A DNA stretch of 53,975 nucleotides from an uncultured Phascolarctobacterium sp. (GCA_900545025.1 UQXH01000013.1:1-53975), one strand, 5' to 3'. Numbered from the stretch's first letter, positions 34,437 through 43,677 are shown. Notes: generated by a model from the sequence alone, not told the origin. Numbers and translations: made by a program.

Positions 34437-35270
34437 TTATTCGGCAGGTACAATCTCGTTAATGCAGCTAAGAGCATTCAAAGTACGTGGATAACCGATA
34501 TACGGCAGCGCTACTGTTACAGCGTCCAGTAAGTCCTGCCTGGTATTACCTACTGCAATATTCGCCGCTGCATGAGCTTTCAGCTGTGGTTCACAGCCAC
34601 CAAGACTGGCAATAGCAATAAAAGTTATCAGCTCACGCTGGCGCAAATCAAGCACCTGGCGGGTATAATAATCGCCGAAGCAGTTGGCAGACAGATAGGT
34701 ATTGATATGCTTCTGGTCTGTCGGCGCACTGCTGTTCATCTTATAAATAGCATCGCCAAAAATACCAACCTGTACAGCCAGACCTTTATCATAACGGTTA
34801 CCGTCATCTACTGTACCATTATCTGTTAACGGTACTTTGATGTCTCTACTTTCAAATACAGCATGCATTTTTTCCAGTGCCTCTTTAACCCGTGGGAAGC
34901 CAACATAAGGCGTGCACTGATAAATAGTCTCACGTACTTCGGCAGCTGTTGCGCCAGACTGCAAAGCACCTGCTATATAAGCTGCCAAATCTTCAGTAGT
35001 ATTACTGCTTACTAATACAGCAAGCTTTAAAAGTTCCTGCTGAGCCTTTGTAAGATGTACCTGTCCGCTGACATCTGCATAAATAAACTTCTGCATGATA
35101 GCCGAAATTTCCGGTTCCTGCTCTATCTTTACCGGATTTGCCTCTCCATATAAGGCTCCTATATTTTTCTGACTTACTTCCATTCTATCCGCTGCCATAG
35201 CGCAATCCCTCCCGACCATCATTCCTGTACACATCAATATTGCCAATAACCCCGCAATTTTCTTTTTCAA
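34437..35270 (-). CDS. Exported tandem carboxymuconolactone decarboxylase-like (AhpD-fold) protein
   Basis: 278 residues from a TTG start with GGAGGG 7 nt upstream. The signal peptide MKKKIAGLLAILMCTGMMVG is followed by a cut near CAMA/ADR. Two AhpD-like helical repeats follow: repeat 1 ends ETIYQCTPYVGFPRVKEAL, repeat 2 ends DAVTVALPYIGYPRTLNAL. The second repeat has GGCEPQLKAHAAAN. I see no CxxC pair, so classic peroxidase activity is doubtful. Homologues are usually cytoplasmic; export here is notable. It sits between the cupin and the cyclophilin-like lipoprotein genes. Confidence 0.85.
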   Translation of the reverse strand: MKKKIAGLLAILMCTGMMVGRDCAMAADRMEVSQKNIGALYGEANPVKIEQEPEISAIMQKFIYADVSGQVHLTKAQQELLKLAVLVSSNTTEDLAAYIAGALQSGATAAEVRETIYQCTPYVGFPRVKEALEKMHAVFESRDIKVPLTDNGTVDDGNRYDKGLAVQVGIFGDAIYKMNSSAPTDQKHINTYLSANCFGDYYTRQVLDLRQRELITFIAIASLGGCEPQLKAHAAANIAVGNTRQDLLDAVTVALPYIGYPRTLNALSCINEIVPAE

Positions 35271-35297
35271 TGTATCTCCCTCCTCACAACTTGGCAA

Positions 35298-35768
35298 TTA
35301 TCCTTTGATTAACTCTACCGTAAAATCCTGCTCCTGCTTTTCCAGCAGCTCCATACCTTCTTCAATCCTGCCCAGATAAAATAAATCAGCAGACATGGAA
35401 TAATCACGATAAAAAATACAAAGATTACCCCACGGCGCATACAGGCAAAGATCTCCTTTAGCAGGCTTATGACCTTCCGGACGCAATCCTTCATGCACGG
35501 GCCGCGGCGGATAAGCAATCTTTTCTGTACGATTAAAATCTTTAAAACTAAGCTGCAGCGGCAGCATATTATATAGATTATCTGCCGCCTTACTGTTATT
35601 CAAAATTAAGACAGCCTGGCCTTCCGCAAATTGCATAACTACCCTTCTGCCCATATTTTCAGCATTGCTTTTATCCTGCTGTACTGAAATACCCTTAGAA
35701 GCATCGGCACCGCAGCCTGCCGCCATCAAAGCCAGCAGCATGAATATCGTCGTTAAAATTTTCAGCAT
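35298..35768 (-). CDS. Cyclophilin-like-fold lipoprotein
   Basis: 156 residues. The lipoprotein signal ends LMAAGC (Cys about residue 19). The rest matches the small cyclophilin-like family: QAVLILNNSKAADNLYNMLPLQLSFKDFNRTEKIAYPPRP and GDLCLYAPWGNLCIFYRDY. These proteins share the cyclophilin barrel but are not proven prolyl isomerases. The ATG at 35768 has GGAAGTGG just upstream; a GTG three codons earlier is the alternative. It is the first gene of the exported operon, behind the promoter at 35821-35849. Confidence 0.8.
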   Translation of the reverse strand: MLKILTTIFMLLALMAAGCGADASKGISVQQDKSNAENMGRRVVMQFAEGQAVLILNNSKAADNLYNMLPLQLSFKDFNRTEKIAYPPRPVHEGLRPEGHKPAKGDLCLYAPWGNLCIFYRDYSMSADLFYLGRIEEGMELLEKQEQDFTVELIKG

Positions 35769-35820
35769 ATTTACCACTTCCCGCTATGTTTCAATATATT
35801 TAATTGTTTTTTCTATTTTT

Positions 35821-35893
35821 ATTATAGAAAGCATGCATTTATATGTCTAATACCTATCCTGTATCACTTTATATACATAAAAAGCATGCTATT
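35821..35893 (-). promoter_or_regulatory. Promoter with GCATGC-centred inverted repeat
   Basis: On the minus strand: TAGACA (35849-35844), 17 bp, TATAAT (35826-35821). An imperfect inverted repeat built on AAAGCATGC has one arm inside the -10/-35 spacer (35828-35845) and the other at about 35876-35890. The GCATGC centres are 53 bp apart. This is a likely operator for the exported operon. Confidence 0.55.
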
Positions 35894-35910
35894 TCACCTC
35901 TTTTCCTATA

Positions 35911-35946
35911 TCAAAATAAAAATGCGTCAGATAAATCTGACGCATT
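35911..35946 (-). terminator. Intrinsic terminator of the his operon
   Basis: A perfect stem of at least 11 bp (35921-35931 with 35936-35946) and a 4-nt loop. It is followed on the minus strand by TTTTATTTTGA, directly after hisIE. Confidence 0.85.
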
Positions 35947-35950
35947 TTTA

Positions 35951-36610
35951 TCAATATTTACTGTTATTTTCTTTCTTCCTGCGCGAGCCCAATTCAGCCA
36001 GCAGTTCAGAAGGTGAAATATTATGATATGCCAATAATACCAAACAATGATACCATAAATCAGACATTTCATATACTACCTCGCCATTATTATTGTTTTT
36101 AGAAGCAATTATTGTTTCTGCTGCTTCTTCACCAACTTTTTTCAGTATCTTATCCTGTCCTGAGGTAAATAAATACTTAGTATAAGATTTTTCACCGCCA
36201 TGAATACGTTTTTGTTGGATGACGTCATACAGCTCGCTTAAAATAGCGGCGGTTATCTGTCCATTAACTGCTGGCAGATTATTCTCCCGCCACAGGATGT
36301 TATGGAAACAGCTGTACTCCCCTGTATGGCAGGCGACACCGGTCTGTTTTACCTGCACCAGCAGGCTGTCGCCGTCGCAGTCATATTTTATGTCGACTAC
36401 CTTCTGTACATTGCCGCTGGTCGCACCCTTATTCCACAGCTCCTGACGGCTGCGGCTCCAAAACCAGGTATAACCGGTTTCGACTGTGCGCTGGAGCGAT
36501 AATTCGTTCATATAGGCCAGCATAAGCACCTTGCCCGTATCGGTATCCTGCACCACTGCCGGCACCAGTCCTTGGTCATCAAATTTAATCTTTGTAAAAT
36601 CTGCCTGCAT
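35951..36610 (-). CDS. hisIE: Phosphoribosyl-AMP cyclohydrolase / phosphoribosyl-ATP pyrophosphatase
   Basis: Steps 2 and 3 of histidine synthesis in one polypeptide of 219 residues. The HisI domain (about 1-115) shows MLAYMNELSLQRTVETGYTWFWSRSRQELWNKG and the zinc-binding Cys residues in VACHTGEYSC. The HisE domain (about 125-215) shows YTKYLFTSGQDKILKKVGEEAAETIIASKN and DLWYHCLVLL. It overlaps the hisF stop by one base and is the last gene of the operon. Confidence 0.97.
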   Translation of the reverse strand: MQADFTKIKFDDQGLVPAVVQDTDTGKVLMLAYMNELSLQRTVETGYTWFWSRSRQELWNKGATSGNVQKVVDIKYDCDGDSLLVQVKQTGVACHTGEYSCFHNILWRENNLPAVNGQITAAILSELYDVIQQKRIHGGEKSYTKYLFTSGQDKILKKVGEEAAETIIASKNNNNGEVVYEMSDLWYHCLVLLAYHNISPSELLAELGSRRKKENNSKY

Positions 36611-37368
36611 TATAATCTCACCTCAATACCCTGATTACGCAGATATTCCTTTACCTGTCTGACGGTAAATTTCCTGTAATGGAATACGGATGCTGCCAGT
36701 ACAGCGTCAGCGGCACCATCTCTCAGCACTTCGTAAAAGTCCTGCAATTTTCCGGCGCCCCCGGAAGCTATAACCGGTACTTTGACTGCCTTGCTTATCC
36801 TTGCAGTCAGCTCTATATCATAACCGTCATTAGTTCCGTCAGCATCCATGCTGGTCAGCAAAATCTCTCCTGCTCCCAGCTCAACCCCTCTTTTGGCCCA
36901 TTCTACAGCGTCCAGACCTGTAGTCACCCGTCCGCCGTTAATATATACTTCCCATTTTTCCGGCCCAGTCTTTTTGGCGTCAATGGCCAGTACGATGCAC
37001 TGGTTGCCAAACTGCCGTGCTCCTTCAGCAATCAGCTGCGGATTATGCACCGCCGCCGAATTTACGGATATTTTATCCGCCCCGGCCCTCAGCGTTTCGC
37101 GGATATCATCAACGCTCCTGATGCCGCCGCCGACAGTCAGCGGGATAAATACCCTGCCGGCTACGCGGCGGATAACATCCAGCAGCGCTTTCCTTTTTTC
37201 TACGGACGCGCCGATGTCGAGAAAAACTAACTCGTCAGCACCGGCCGCATCATAAAAGGCAGCCAGTTCTACCGGGTCGCCCGCATCACGCAGCTCCACG
37301 AAGTTTGTCCCCTTGACCACCCTGTTGCCTGCCACATCAAGACAGGGAATGATTCTCTTTGTCAGCAT
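36610..37368 (-). CDS. hisF: Imidazole glycerol phosphate synthase, cyclase subunit
   Basis: 252-residue TIM barrel that combines PRFAR with ammonia from HisH to give IGP and AICAR. The catalytic aspartates are in IPCLDVAGNRVVKG and DADGTNDGYD. The start overlaps the end of hisA by 7 bp. Confidence 0.98.
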   Translation of the reverse strand: MLTKRIIPCLDVAGNRVVKGTNFVELRDAGDPVELAAFYDAAGADELVFLDIGASVEKRKALLDVIRRVAGRVFIPLTVGGGIRSVDDIRETLRAGADKISVNSAAVHNPQLIAEGARQFGNQCIVLAIDAKKTGPEKWEVYINGGRVTTGLDAVEWAKRGVELGAGEILLTSMDADGTNDGYDIELTARISKAVKVPVIASGGAGKLQDFYEVLRDGAADAVLAASVFHYRKFTVRQVKEYLRNQGIEVRL

Positions 37369-38096
37369 TTTTCTTCACCTGCCAGCCTGATAGCTTCTTC
37401 CAGTTGCAGTGCACCTGTATAAATGGCTTTGCCAACAATGCAGCCGCTGATGCCTTTCTTTTCATATGGCAGCAGACGCCTGATGTCTTCCAGCGAAGCA
37501 ACGCCGCCGGAAGCAATGACAGGAACGCCGGCGCAGGCTGCTATTTCTGCCGTAGCTTCCACATTGACTCCGCTTAGAGTCCCGTCCCTGCTGATATCTG
37601 TAAAGATGATGGCTGCTGCGCCAAAATCTGCCATCTGCCGGGCCAGCTCCACAGCTTTCATATTACTGCTTTTTTCCCAGCCGTCCACAGCTACGTAGCC
37701 GTCTCTGGCATCAATACCCACGGCTATCTTGCCAGGATAACGGCTGCAGGCTTCTGCGACTAACTGGGGATTGCGCACCGCTGCGCTGCCCAAGATGACT
37801 CTGCTGATACCGATGTCCAGCCAGCTTGCTATATTTTCCATACTGCGGATACCGCCGCCCAGCTGTACAGGAATCCTGACCGCAGCCAAGATGCTTTTGA
37901 TTGCTTCCATATTCCTGCTGGCACCTGCTACAGCCCCGTCAAGATCGACCACATGCAGGAATTCTGCTCCTGCACTCTGCCATTTTGCAGCCATTGCCGC
38001 CGGGCTGTCGGAAAACACCGTCTCTTTGTCGAAGCAGCCTTCCGTCAGCCGCACGCATTTGCCGTTTCTGAGATCTATTGCCGGATAAATCCTCAT
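37362..38096 (-). CDS. hisA: Phosphoribosylformimino-AICAR ribotide isomerase
   Basis: 244-residue TIM barrel isomerising ProFAR to PRFAR. It starts MRIYPAIDLRNGKCVRL and has the second catalytic region TDISRDGTLSGVN. The ATG at 38096 overlaps the hisH TGA stop (ATGA) and has AAGGAG upstream within hisH; a GTG at 38105 is a worse start. Confidence 0.97.
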   Translation of the reverse strand: MRIYPAIDLRNGKCVRLTEGCFDKETVFSDSPAAMAAKWQSAGAEFLHVVDLDGAVAGASRNMEAIKSILAAVRIPVQLGGGIRSMENIASWLDIGISRVILGSAAVRNPQLVAEACSRYPGKIAVGIDARDGYVAVDGWEKSSNMKAVELARQMADFGAAAIIFTDISRDGTLSGVNVEATAEIAACAGVPVIASGGVASLEDIRRLLPYEKKGISGCIVGKAIYTGALQLEEAIRLAGEEKC

Positions 38097-38704
38097 AACT
38101 TCCACTCCTTAAAGGCTTGCAGCATTTTCAACCCCGCTTCGCCTGATTTTTCTGGATGGAACTGCAGTGCCTGAATATTATCGCGTCCTACAGCTGCAGT
38201 TATTTCCGTACCGTAATCGCATACGGCGGTAATAATCGCGCTGTCTTCCGGCTCAGCATGAAAACTGTGCACAAAATAAACATAACTATCCTCTGCAGCA
38301 TCAGTGATAGGTGATACTGCTTTTAAACGCAGCTTATTCCACCCAATGTGAGGCACCTTATACTGTGTCGGCAGTTTTTTTACACAACCTTTAAAAATCC
38401 CCAGCCCTGCAACGCCCGGGCTTTCCTCGCTGCTTTCAAACAAAAGCTGCATTCCCAGGCAGATACCAAGAAAGCCCTTGCCGCTTTCTATATGCCTGAT
38501 CAGCTCCGGTACCAGGTCTGTCGCCTGCAGATTCTTCATACAGTCGCCAAAGGCGCCAACTCCCGGCAGGATGATTTTCTCGGCAGCAGCAATAACGGCT
38601 CTATCCGCCGTAACTACCGGTACTGCTCCCACTGCCTCGACAGCCTTACTGACGCTGTGCAGGTTACCCATACCGTAATCTATTATCACGATTTCGTTTT
38701 TCAT
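38093..38704 (-). CDS. hisH: Imidazole glycerol phosphate synthase, glutamine amidotransferase subunit
   Basis: 203-residue class I amidotransferase. The nucleophile elbow GICLGMQ is present, and the catalytic His and Glu are in QFHPEKSG. It feeds ammonia to HisF. It starts at an ATGA overlap with hisB. Confidence 0.97.
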   Translation of the reverse strand: MKNEIVIIDYGMGNLHSVSKAVEAVGAVPVVTADRAVIAAAEKIILPGVGAFGDCMKNLQATDLVPELIRHIESGKGFLGICLGMQLLFESSEESPGVAGLGIFKGCVKKLPTQYKVPHIGWNKLRLKAVSPITDAAEDSYVYFVHSFHAEPEDSAIITAVCDYGTEITAAVGRDNIQALQFHPEKSGEAGLKMLQAFKEWKL

Positions 38705-39285
38705 AATACACCCTTGCTGCTCATCACACCTTTGACCCTGCTGTCTAAAGCTACCGCCTGCGCCAGGGCTCTTGCAAAAGCCTTGAACACAGCCTCGATG
38801 ATGTGATGAGTATTCTTCCCGTATAAAATCCTTATATGCAGCGTCATTTTTGCTTCGCTGGCAACCGCCCGGAAAAATTCCTCTGTCATTTCCGTATCAT
38901 AGTTACCCAGCTTACCTGACGGAATCTCGCCCTGCAGCACCAGATAAGGTCTGCCGGAAAAGTCCAGCACCACCTGCGCCAACGCCTCGTCCATAGGGAT
39001 AAAGCATTCGCCGTACCTGTGCATACCGGCTTTATCTCCCACAGCCTCACTGAGCAGCCTGCCCAGCACGATACCGCAGTCCTCCACTGTATGATGACAG
39101 TCCACCTCGAGATCTCCTTCAGCCTGCATAGTAAGGTCACAAAAACCATGCTTGGCAAACAGTGTCAGCATATGGTTTAAAAATCCTACGCCTGTGTCTA
39201 TCTTGCTGTTGCCCTGTCCGTCCAGTACCAGTTCTGCCGTTATCTGCGTTTCCGCTGTTTTTCTTACAATCTTACTGCACCGCAT
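38701..39285 (-). CDS. hisB: Imidazoleglycerol-phosphate dehydratase
   Basis: 194 residues, the monofunctional form without the phosphatase domain. Manganese-binding motifs GFLNHML and DCHHTVEDCGIVLG in the first half are mirrored in the second half by KNTHHIIEAVFKA. The histidinol-phosphate phosphatase is not in this operon and must be encoded elsewhere. Confidence 0.97.
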   Translation of the reverse strand: MRCSKIVRKTAETQITAELVLDGQGNSKIDTGVGFLNHMLTLFAKHGFCDLTMQAEGDLEVDCHHTVEDCGIVLGRLLSEAVGDKAGMHRYGECFIPMDEALAQVVLDFSGRPYLVLQGEIPSGKLGNYDTEMTEEFFRAVASEAKMTLHIRILYGKNTHHIIEAVFKAFARALAQAVALDSRVKGVMSSKGVL

Positions 39286-39287
39286 CT

Positions 39288-40436
39288 TTACACATCCTTA
39301 CACAATCTCTTCATCACCGCGGCTATCCGTTCATTTTCCGCCGGCAGTCCGATACTGATGCGCAGGCAGCCGCGCAGATTTTTATTTTCACTGTAATCAC
39401 GCACCAATATTCCAGCCTCTTGCAATTTAGTAAAAATAAATTTACCGCTGTTCATCCTGTCATCGCCTAAATCTCGGCCGTATTCAGCCTTATAACGGTC
39501 AGCAAGCTTAGACGCCATAACGTCTTGCGCATAAAAAGTAACGAAATTAGCTGCCGAGGGAAACACCTTGAACCCCAGCTGGCACAGACAGTCCGCCAGC
39601 TGTTCACGCAGCGCTACCGTATCATTGATTCTGGCAGCATAAGCATCCTTATGAGCATATACGGCACCTGCCGTCATCAGGGTATAGGCATTGACGCCAT
39701 AAGGCAGCATAGCCTTCTTCATAGCGCTAATCAGCTCTGCTGCTCCCAGCCCATACCCGCAGCGCATACCTGCCAAGCCGTACGCCTTGGAAAAAGTCCG
39801 CAGGCAGATGATATTTTCATATGCTGCCATTACTTCCGTTACGGAAGCCTGATCGGCAAACTCGATATACGCCTCGTCGATGATTACCGGGCACTCTACC
39901 GCAGCGGCAATAGCAGTAATATCTGCCAAAGCATTATAATTGCCCGTCGGATTATTGGGATTGCATAAGATGAGCAACGACGGTTTTACCTCAGCCGCGG
40001 TCTGTAAAAGTGCCTGTTTATCTATATAACCCTCGCTATCAAGATAATACGGGCATGCTTCGCTGTCTGACAACTGCACATACACGCCATACATAGAAAA
40101 AGATGGAACCGGCACCATGATTCTTTTACCGCTGCCGCCAAAAACCTGGCAGGCAATCCTCAACAGCTCACTGGAGCCGTTGCCGATAATGACATTTTCT
40201 GCCTGCAAGCCAAAAGCTGCCGCCAGCTGCGTACATAAATCCTCTGCCTGCATCTGCGGATACCTGTTAAAAGCAAATTGTTTCATTTTGTCTGTCAGCT
40301 CGCCGAAAACTTCCTCAGGCAGCGGCAGATTGCTTTCATTGGCATTGACGATTATTTCCGCGTCCGTATTCTCCACATGATACGTTTCCAAACAGGCGAT
40401 ACTTTCTCTTATCTTAGCATTTATCATAACTGTCAT
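39288..40436 (-). CDS. hisC: Histidinol-phosphate aminotransferase
   Basis: 382-residue fold-type I PLP enzyme. NPNNPTGNY, DEAYIEFAD and the PLP lysine in RTFSKAYGLAGMRCGYG are intact. It starts at the hisD stop (ATGA overlap). It lies 2 bp before hisB. Confidence 0.96.
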   Translation of the reverse strand: MTVMINAKIRESIACLETYHVENTDAEIIVNANESNLPLPEEVFGELTDKMKQFAFNRYPQMQAEDLCTQLAAAFGLQAENVIIGNGSSELLRIACQVFGGSGKRIMVPVPSFSMYGVYVQLSDSEACPYYLDSEGYIDKQALLQTAAEVKPSLLILCNPNNPTGNYNALADITAIAAAVECPVIIDEAYIEFADQASVTEVMAAYENIICLRTFSKAYGLAGMRCGYGLGAAELISAMKKAMLPYGVNAYTLMTAGAVYAHKDAYAARINDTVALREQLADCLCQLGFKVFPSAANFVTFYAQDVMASKLADRYKAEYGRDLGDDRMNSGKFIFTKLQEAGILVRDYSENKNLRGCLRISIGLPAENERIAAVMKRLCKDV

Positions 40437-41779
40437 TCCTTTTCCATACGTTTACGAACAGCGTTAGCATGAGCCTGCAATCCCTCAGCCTCCGCCATGA
40501 CGATGATATCGTCGGCTACAGCAGTCAGTGCGCTGCCAGTATAGGCAATAATACTTGTTTTCTTCATAAAAGTTTCCACATTCAGCACGGAATAAAATTT
40601 AGCCGTACCTCCGGTAGGCAGGATATGGTTGGGTCCTGCATAGTAATCTCCCAGCGGCTCCGGTGAATATGCCCCCAGGAAAATAGCTCCGGCATTACGG
40701 ATGAAGGGCAGCAGTTCAAAGGGAGCTTTCGTCATAACCTCCAAATGTTCCGGTGCCGACATATTGGCCATTTCAACAACCGTATCCATACTTCCTGCCA
40801 GAATTACTTTACCCTGTCCTTCCAAAGCTGCAGCAGCAATACCCTTACGTGGCAGCACATCCAGCTGCTTTTCCAGCTCCTGCAGCGTAGCACGGGCCAC
40901 CCGCTCACTATCCGTTACTAAGATAGCGCTGGCCAGAGGGTCATGTTCTGCCTGGCTTAAAAGGTCGGCAGCCAGGTAGCCAGGATCAGCACTGTCGTCA
41001 GCCACAATCAAAATCTCACTGGGACCTGCCAGCATGTCGATATCGCAGTGTCCGTAGACAGCTTTTTTCGCCAGTGTTACAAAGATATTGCCGGGGCCGG
41101 TAATCTTTTCTACTTTCGGCACGGTCTCCGTTCCAAAAGCCAGTGCTGCTACCGCCTGCGCACCGCCCATCTTGTAAATATCCGTAACTCCGATAGCCTT
41201 TGCCGTAGCCAGTACATAAGGATTAACCTTACCGTCCTTTCCGGGCGGTACCGCCATCACGATTTTCGGCACACCTGCTACCTTGGCCGGACAGGCGTTC
41301 ATAATCACGGAAGACGGATAGGCAGCCGTGCCTCCCGGTACATAGATACCTACGGAATCAAGAGGCGTAACCTTCTGTCCCAGCATAGAGCCGTATTCCC
41401 TGTTGGTCAGCCAGGTTTTAGGCACCTGCTCTTCATGGAAGCGAGTAACATTGGCGATAGCTTTCTTAATAGCCGCCATCACTGCCGGTTTTACCACTGC
41501 TTCTGCTTCAGCAAATTCCTGCTCTGTCACTTTGATATTATCCGCGTTCAATGCGGCTTTATCAATCAATTCGGTATAATAAAACAGCTTTTCGTCGCCG
41601 CCGCTTCTGACATCGTCTACAATGCGTTCTACTACCTGTGCCGCAGTCAGCGGTGCGCCGAACATCTCGGTAACGCCAGCCTGTACTCCCGGTGAAAGAG
41701 TACATTCATCAAAAGCCTTTTTCTTCATCAACGCCGCCATCTCGGCTGCAGTCATCTTTCTTGCATCTATCAAATCCAT
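40433..41779 (-). CDS. hisD: Histidinol dehydrogenase
   Basis: 448 residues. Oxidises L-histidinol to L-histidine in two NAD+-dependent steps. YVPGGTAAYPSSVIMNACPAKVAGV, GGAQAVAALAFGTETVPKV, the zinc-site stretch LSQAEHDPLASA and the C-terminal GPNHILPTGGTA are all present. GAGGGG precedes the ATG. The gap to hisG is 4 bp. Confidence 0.98.
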   Translation of the reverse strand: MDLIDARKMTAAEMAALMKKKAFDECTLSPGVQAGVTEMFGAPLTAAQVVERIVDDVRSGGDEKLFYYTELIDKAALNADNIKVTEQEFAEAEAVVKPAVMAAIKKAIANVTRFHEEQVPKTWLTNREYGSMLGQKVTPLDSVGIYVPGGTAAYPSSVIMNACPAKVAGVPKIVMAVPPGKDGKVNPYVLATAKAIGVTDIYKMGGAQAVAALAFGTETVPKVEKITGPGNIFVTLAKKAVYGHCDIDMLAGPSEILIVADDSADPGYLAADLLSQAEHDPLASAILVTDSERVARATLQELEKQLDVLPRKGIAAAALEGQGKVILAGSMDTVVEMANMSAPEHLEVMTKAPFELLPFIRNAGAIFLGAYSPEPLGDYYAGPNHILPTGGTAKFYSVLNVETFMKKTSIIAYTGSALTAVADDIIVMAEAEGLQAHANAVRKRMEKE

Positions 41780-41783
41780 ATTG

Positions 41784-42428
41784 TTACCCCTCTTTCAAAA
41801 CCTTTCTTAAATCCTCCGTCAATTTTGCGATCCTGTCAAATTTCAGGCGGAAGCTGGCTTTATTGGCAATCAGTCTGGAGGTTGCCGTAAAAATAGAAGC
41901 AACCTCCGTCAGATTATTCTCTCTCAAAGTAGTGCCTGTTTCCACAATATCTACGATTAACTCACTGAGCCCTACAATCGGCCCCAGTTCGATAGAACCG
42001 TTCAGCTTGATAATTTCTGTCTGAATACCCAGTTCATCGAAATATTTTTTAGCACAATTAGGATATTTGGTAGCAACCCGCAGATGCGCATAATCTTCCA
42101 GCCGTGTCAGCCGTTTTGCTTCGGGTACTGCCAGCATGAGGCGGCACCTGCCGAATTTTAAATCTAACAGCTCTACGATATCTTTGTTTTCCTCTGCCAA
42201 CACATCCTTACCGATGATACCGAGGTCAGCAGCACCGTATTCCACATAGGTTGGTACATCGACCGTCTTGGCAATGATGAATTTTATTTTGGCCGCTTCA
42301 TTAGCAATCACCAGCTTACGGGAATCCTCCGACAGATTTTCTGCTGTATAACCCACCTTGGCTAATAAAGTCACTGCTTTATCAAACAGTTTGCCCTTAG
42401 GCAAGGCAATGGTAATATATTCGTCCAT
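41784..42428 (-). CDS. hisG: ATP phosphoribosyltransferase, short form
   Basis: 214 residues: the catalytic domain only (ITIALPKGKLFDKA, GIIGKDVL, DIVETGTTLRENNL), without the C-terminal regulatory domain of the long form. Such HisG_S proteins need HisZ for activity and histidine feedback, and hisZ is directly upstream. First committed step of histidine synthesis. Confidence 0.98.
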   Translation of the reverse strand: MDEYITIALPKGKLFDKAVTLLAKVGYTAENLSEDSRKLVIANEAAKIKFIIAKTVDVPTYVEYGAADLGIIGKDVLAEENKDIVELLDLKFGRCRLMLAVPEAKRLTRLEDYAHLRVATKYPNCAKKYFDELGIQTEIIKLNGSIELGPIVGLSELIVDIVETGTTLRENNLTEVASIFTATSRLIANKASFRLKFDRIAKLTEDLRKVLKEG

Positions 42429-42440
42429 GCTTTATCCTCC

Positions 42441-43604
42441 TCAAACATATACCAGGCTGCTGCAGCAGTTGCTGCTTACCTCCGCCGCAGCCTGCTCCAA
42501 CGTCATGGGGCTTACTGCCAGCTTTACGCTGCGCCCCTCTTTACGCAAAGCGTCTGCTTTAGCAATAGCCTGCAGGATATTTCCCTCACTCCAAGCAACG
42601 AACACATCCCAACGCCTGCTGTAATCCAGCGCCCCCTGTCTTTCCAGCGCCAAGATGATCCGCTCTATCCCCATTGCAAAACCTGTTGCCGGACAATCAA
42701 GACCAAAATTATCCATCATCCTGTCATAACGACCGCCGCCTGCTACAGAAAAACCTATTTCCGGTAAATAAATTTCAAATAACATACCTGTATAATAGTC
42801 AAGCGACCTGTTCAGCCCCAAGTCAAAGCTTACATAATCACCGTAGCCATAGGCTTCAATCAAGCTGTAAATCTGTCTTAAATCATCCAGCGCTTTTTTG
42901 ACAACTTCGCCCTGCAGCAAAGCAGCCAGCTCGTCTAAGAGCTCACGTCCGCCCTGCAAAAACAGCAGCCGCTCAAATACGCTCTGTAAACTGCCAGCAG
43001 CCGCTATGGAAGCTGCAATTTCTTCCATCGCTACCGCATCATGCCTGCGCAGGCATTCTTTAACCATCCTTACCTCTTCAAAGCTCAAGCCTGCCTCACG
43101 ACACAGCCCATCAATAAAGCCGATATGTCCCAAGCTGATAATAAAGTTTTTAATGCCGGCCGCCTTAAGACTTTCGGCCGCCAGCACGATTACCTCTGCA
43201 TCAGCCGCTGCACCACTGGCTCCAAAAAGTTCCACACCAGCCTGCTCGAATTCACATTGTTTACCAGCCTGGATATTTTCGTAGCGGTACAGACTGGCCA
43301 GATAGCACAACCGTTTGACCTTATTGTCATCCTGCAGCCTATTGGCCGCAACTCTGGCAATAGGGGCGGTCATATCATTTCGCAGAGCCAGCAGATTATT
43401 GTTTCGGTCAAAAAAGCGGAAATCACTTTCCTTATCCGTTATTTTAAAAATATCTGCATACTCAAAGCTGGGTGTCTTTACCTCGTCATAGCCCCATTTA
43501 CAGAAAACATCTATAATCTTATTTTCTATCGCCCGTCTGGTCTTCATCTCACCGGGCAAGATGTCCTTAGTTCCATAAGGTATTTCATATATCTGCCTGT
43601 TCAT
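42441..43604 (-). CDS. hisZ: ATP phosphoribosyltransferase regulatory subunit
   Basis: 387-residue paralogue of class II histidyl-tRNA synthetase without charging function. PYGTKDILPGE, motif-2-like LYRYENIQAGKQCEFEQAG, and YYTGMLFEIYLPEIGFSVAGGGRYD are visible. It partners the short HisG. First gene of the nine-gene operon, with GGGGGGAG before the ATG and an 18-bp inverted repeat 33-73 bp upstream. Confidence 0.96.
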   Translation of the reverse strand: MNRQIYEIPYGTKDILPGEMKTRRAIENKIIDVFCKWGYDEVKTPSFEYADIFKITDKESDFRFFDRNNNLLALRNDMTAPIARVAANRLQDDNKVKRLCYLASLYRYENIQAGKQCEFEQAGVELFGASGAAADAEVIVLAAESLKAAGIKNFIISLGHIGFIDGLCREAGLSFEEVRMVKECLRRHDAVAMEEIAASIAAAGSLQSVFERLLFLQGGRELLDELAALLQGEVVKKALDDLRQIYSLIEAYGYGDYVSFDLGLNRSLDYYTGMLFEIYLPEIGFSVAGGGRYDRMMDNFGLDCPATGFAMGIERIILALERQGALDYSRRWDVFVAWSEGNILQAIAKADALRKEGRSVKLAVSPMTLEQAAAEVSSNCCSSLVYV

Positions 43605-43636
43605 ACAGCTCCCCCCATCTGACTTCGATTATTTAG

Positions 43637-43677
43637 TACTTTATCACTTTACTTATTTAAAGTAAAGTGATAAAGTA
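43637..43677. promoter_or_regulatory. 18-bp perfect inverted repeat upstream of hisZ (candidate operator)
   Basis: TACTTTATCACTTTACTT (43637-43654), a 5-nt loop, then its exact complement (43660-43677). It lies 33-73 bp before hisZ. It could be a repressor operator for the his operon. On the plus strand it is followed by a T-rich stretch, so a transcription-blocking hairpin is the alternative. Confidence 0.6.
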
